NCBI GenBank assembly: GCA_017412445.1 | Contig: JAFPYA010000119.1 | Span: 1-8,060, forward strand | Direction of reading: 5' to 3' | Length of the DNA stretch: 8,060 nucleotides | Origin: Clostridia bacterium | GTDB lineage: Bacteria > Bacillota > Clostridia > Christensenellales > Aristaeellaceae | Shown here: positions 6,228 through 8,060 of the stretch, piece by piece | Layout of the letters: every line of letters begins with the position of its first letter | Numbering within the stretch: position 1 is the stretch's first letter | Notes under the pieces: generated by a model | Told to the model about the DNA's origin: nothing | Database searches by the model: none | The model's input: only the letters and a program-made list of their open reading frames with translations | Translations under genes and position numbers: made by a program

Positions 6228-6698
6228 ATGAAAAAAGCTTTGGCACTGATGCTGGTCGTCTTTACGCTGTTCGGAACCTGTTTTGCAGGCAACGCCGAGG
6301 TATACGATGATCGTTTGACCATAATCGCCATGAAGGGCGACGCCAGCGACTTCATAACCGTGGTCGAGCAGGCGCTCTTTGAAAAGGGCTACCTTGACGA
6401 GTACGAGGTGGACGGAATTTTTGACGAATACACTGAGCTCGCCGTGATGAACTATCAGATCTATAAGGGCTACGAGCCTACCGGCGCCCTTACCAAGAAC
6501 GAGTTCTACTGGTTGCACAGAACCTACTACAATCAGTGGTTCGACAAATCCGACATAGTGTGGATTACCGCCAGCGGCACCCGCTATCATACCTGGGACT
6601 GCGTGAGCATACAGAACAGCTACGGCGTGATGCCCATAAGCGTAAACATCGCCGAGGATTTGGGCTATCTGCCCTGCAGGCTCTGCATGTACTGGTAA
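6228..6698 (+). CDS. Predicted secreted protein with peptidoglycan-binding-like repeat and C-terminal His/Cys putative metal site
   Basis: I do not recognise a named gene. The 156-residue product starts with a typical signal peptide: MKK, a hydrophobic core LALMLVVFTLFG, and a probable cleavage after CFA (residue 20) or GNA (residue 23). No lipobox is convincing. Residues about 34-96 resemble a PG_binding_1-like three-helix repeat (VVEQALFEKGYL, VDGIFDEYTELAVMNYQ, GALTKNEF), which usually binds cell-wall peptidoglycan. The C-terminal segment TRYHTWDC...GYLPCRLC (His121, Cys125, Cys150, Cys153) has a YHxxxC ... PCxxC arrangement. It could bind zinc or, outside the membrane, form disulfides. 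No catalytic domain is visible. GGAGG at 6215-6219 sits 8 bases from ATG 6228, and the gene has its own promoter and terminator. The domain reading is from pattern only. Confidence 0.85.
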   Translation: MKKALALMLVVFTLFGTCFAGNAEVYDDRLTIIAMKGDASDFITVVEQALFEKGYLDEYEVDGIFDEYTELAVMNYQIYKGYEPTGALTKNEFYWLHRTYYNQWFDKSDIVWITASGTRYHTWDCVSIQNSYGVMPISVNIAEDLGYLPCRLCMYW

Positions 6699-6710
6699 GG
6701 CAATATACGG

Positions 6711-6748
6711 CCTCCCTGCGCTTTCAAGCGTGGGGAGGATTGTTTTTT
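6711..6748 (+). terminator. Rho-independent terminator after the secreted protein gene
   Basis: CCTCCC (6711-6716) pairs with GGGAGG (6733-6738) and CGCTT (6719-6723) pairs with AAGCG (6726-6730). The two TG dinucleotides between them form G-T wobbles, giving a continuous 13-pair stem with a TC loop. It is followed by ATTGTTTTTT (6739-6748). The hairpin starts 12 bases after the TAA and cleanly separates this unit from xpt. Because the loop is only two bases, the last pair or two probably open. Confidence 0.9.
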
Positions 6749-6772
6749 GGCGGTAAAGTTTGGCTGTATTGC

Positions 6773-6801
6773 TTGACCAATGAACATATACAGAGTAAAA
6801 T
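6773..6801 (+). promoter_or_regulatory. Strong vegetative sigma-factor promoter of xpt
   Basis: TTGACC (6773-6778) and TAAAAT (6796-6801) are spaced by exactly 17 bases. Transcription would begin around 6808, leaving a leader of about 20 bases that holds only the ribosome site AAGGGGG (6817-6823, 6 bases before the ATG). The leader is too short for the purine riboswitch that controls xpt in B. subtilis. Confidence 0.8.
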
Positions 6802-6829
6802 GTCGGTAAAAACTCGAAGGGGGCGCGCT

Positions 6830-7405
6830 ATGAAAACTCTTGAACAGCGCATATTGCAAGAAGGCAAGGCCATCAACCGTGACGTGCTTAAGGTTGATAT
6901 GTTTTTGAACCATCAGGTGGACGTGAAGCTCATGTACGAAATAGGCGCCGAGTTCAAGCGCCTGTTTGAAGATAAAGGCATAACGCGCGTGGTCACAATA
7001 GAGGCAAGCGGCATTGCGCCAGCCGCCATGACCGCGCTGCAGATGGATTTGCCGCTGGTCATACTCAAAAAGTCGCACTCGGTTATACTTTCAACCGGCA
7101 CGATTCAAACCGAGGTGTATTCATTCACCAAGCAGAGCACATACAATCTGACTCTTAACAGCGCATACATAAAGACAGGTGACCGCGTGCTGCTTATAGA
7201 CGATTTTCTTGCCAACGGTGAAGCGGCGCTGGGCGCATCGCGCCTTATCGAGCAGGCCGGAGCTAAAGTCGCCGGCATCGGCATAGTGATTTGCAAAAGC
7301 TTCCAGCCCGGTCTTAAAAAGCTAAGAGAAATGGGCTATGCTGTCGAGCCCCTGGCTAATATTGCCGAGATGGACAAGGACTTTGTGAGGTTCGTGAAAG
7401 AATGA
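6830..7405 (+). CDS. xpt: Xanthine phosphoribosyltransferase
   Basis: Xpt converts xanthine (and less well guanine) plus PRPP to XMP in purine salvage. The 191-residue product is almost exactly the length of B. subtilis Xpt. It has the family start (MKTLEQRILQEGK), the substrate-binding EASGIAPA at about 58-65, and the PRPP-binding loop VLLIDDFLANGEAALG at 120-135 with the acidic pair Asp124-Asp125. The frame is open upstream to 6536, but that part runs through the previous gene and a terminator. ATG 6830 has AAGGGGG 6 bases upstream and matches the family N-terminus. Its TGA overlaps the ATG of the following HAD gene by four bases. Control appears to be by promoter strength or a repressor, since no riboswitch fits in the leader. 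Confidence 0.95.
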   Translation: MKTLEQRILQEGKAINRDVLKVDMFLNHQVDVKLMYEIGAEFKRLFEDKGITRVVTIEASGIAPAAMTALQMDLPLVILKKSHSVILSTGTIQTEVYSFTKQSTYNLTLNSAYIKTGDRVLLIDDFLANGEAALGASRLIEQAGAKVAGIGIVICKSFQPGLKKLREMGYAVEPLANIAEMDKDFVRFVKE

Positions 7406-8060
7406 CAAGGCTTTCTCAAGTTAAGTGCTTTCTGCTTGACATGGACGGCACATTTTATCTTGGCGACAGGATAATCGAAGGTTCGCTGTCATTCATTCAT
7501 AAGGTTGTCGAAACCGGGCGAGACTATTTGTTCCTGACGAACAATTCCTCCCATAACGCGCCGTTCTATGTCGAGCGGTTGGGTAGAATGGGTCTGAATG
7601 TGGACAGAAGCAAGATTCTCACCTCCGGCGAAGCCACCGCTCGTATACTTAACGCGCACTACAAGGGCAAACGAGTGTTCGTGCTCGGCAACGAATATCT
7701 TGTAAACGAGATGCTCGAAGCGGGTGTAAAAGTCGATTTCGATAACCCCGAAATGGTGGTTATAGGCTACGACACGACGCTCGACTACAAGAAGATGACG
7801 CGTGTGTGCGACTTAGTGCGCGCAGGCCTGCCGTATGTTGCCACGCATCCGGACTTCAACTGCCCCACCGAAACCGGCTTTGCGCCTGATATAGGCGCGA
7901 TAATGGCCTTTATAGAGGCTTCTGCCTTCAGAAGGCCCGATCTCATAGTCGGAAAGCCTCACTCCGGCATAGTTGAAGCGGCTGTGGAGCGCACAGGCTA
8001 TAAGCCCGAACAGATGGCGATGGTCGGTGACAGGCTCTATACCGACATTGAAACCGGCAA
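7402..8060 (+). CDS. HAD superfamily subfamily IIA phosphatase, NagD-like (3' truncated by window)
   Basis: The frame is open from ATG 7402 to the window edge, giving 219 complete codons of a family usually about 260-270 long. HAD motif I FLLDMDGTFYLGD holds the nucleophile Asp13 and the acid/base Asp15. Motif II is LTNNSS (Thr46). Motif III is VGKPHSG (Lys185). Motif IV is MVGDRLYTDIETG (Asp210, Asp215). The region between motifs II and III is the C2a cap typical of NagD/4-nitrophenylphosphatase/pyridoxal phosphatase-like proteins. Such enzymes dephosphorylate nucleotides or sugar phosphates, and the substrate cannot be told from this sequence. The ATGA overlap with xpt implies co-translation, so a nucleotide substrate is a reasonable inference but is not shown. 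Confidence 0.92.
   Translation, partial: MTRLSQVKCFLLDMDGTFYLGDRIIEGSLSFIHKVVETGRDYLFLTNNSSHNAPFYVERLGRMGLNVDRSKILTSGEATARILNAHYKGKRVFVLGNEYLVNEMLEAGVKVDFDNPEMVVIGYDTTLDYKKMTRVCDLVRAGLPYVATHPDFNCPTETGFAPDIGAIMAFIEASAFRRPDLIVGKPHSGIVEAAVERTGYKPEQMAMVGDRLYTDIETG

Noticed and set aside
6536..6829. Upstream extension of the xpt frame to 6536
   Set aside because: It overlaps the secreted protein gene in another frame, runs through a strong terminator and the xpt promoter, and has no similarity to phosphoribosyltransferases.
6699..6829. Purine riboswitch in front of xpt
   Set aside because: The spacer is filled by a terminator belonging to the upstream gene and a consensus promoter whose start leaves only about 20 leader bases. 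The conserved purine aptamer core was not seen.

Overview
The window is a bacterial chromosome segment. All supported genes lie on the plus strand, with GC-rich codon choice but frequent ATA isoleucine codons. The order nusA-ylxR-ylxQ-infB-rbfA-DHH phosphoesterase (nrnA type)-truB is the classic transcription/translation-factor operon of Firmicutes. The DHH phosphoesterase between rbfA and truB, together with the long disordered N-terminus of IF-2, suggests a GC-rich member of the Clostridia. The genus cannot be named from sequence alone.

Layout: bases 1-6140 hold the operon. It opens with the 3' part of nusA (two KH domains), then ylxR (RNase P modulator type, overlaps nusA), ylxQ (L7Ae type, overlaps ylxR), infB, rbfA, nrnA (ATGA overlap with rbfA) and truB. 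A clear intrinsic terminator hairpin sits inside the operon between infB and rbfA. Bases 6141-6698 hold a separately promoted small secreted protein with a peptidoglycan-binding-like repeat and a His/Cys metal-site-like C-terminus, ended by a strong terminator. Bases 6749-8060 hold a second small operon with a near-consensus promoter. It contains xpt (xanthine phosphoribosyltransferase) and, overlapping it by ATGA, a NagD-like HAD phosphatase cut by the window edge.

The most striking observation is an in-frame TAG inside infB at 2983-2985, in the middle of domain II of IF-2. The reading frame continues without any other defect through the essential C-terminal domains to a normal TAA at 3793. 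The TAG replaces a position that is normally lysine in the family. The only other TAG ending a gene here closes nrnA. If that TAG were also read as sense, nrnA would end in a TGA overlapping the truB ATG. The simplest explanation for infB is a base error or a recent mutation, but TAG suppression or reassignment deserves a direct check.

Functionally, the first block links transcription elongation (NusA), RNA-binding accessory proteins (YlxR, YlxQ), translation initiation (IF-2), 30S maturation (RbfA), short-RNA or cyclic-dinucleotide turnover (NrnA type) and tRNA pseudouridylation (TruB). The last block is purine salvage with an attached phosphatase. I found no mobile element, CRISPR array, tRNA or rRNA, and no gene-free stretch longer than about 130 bases.
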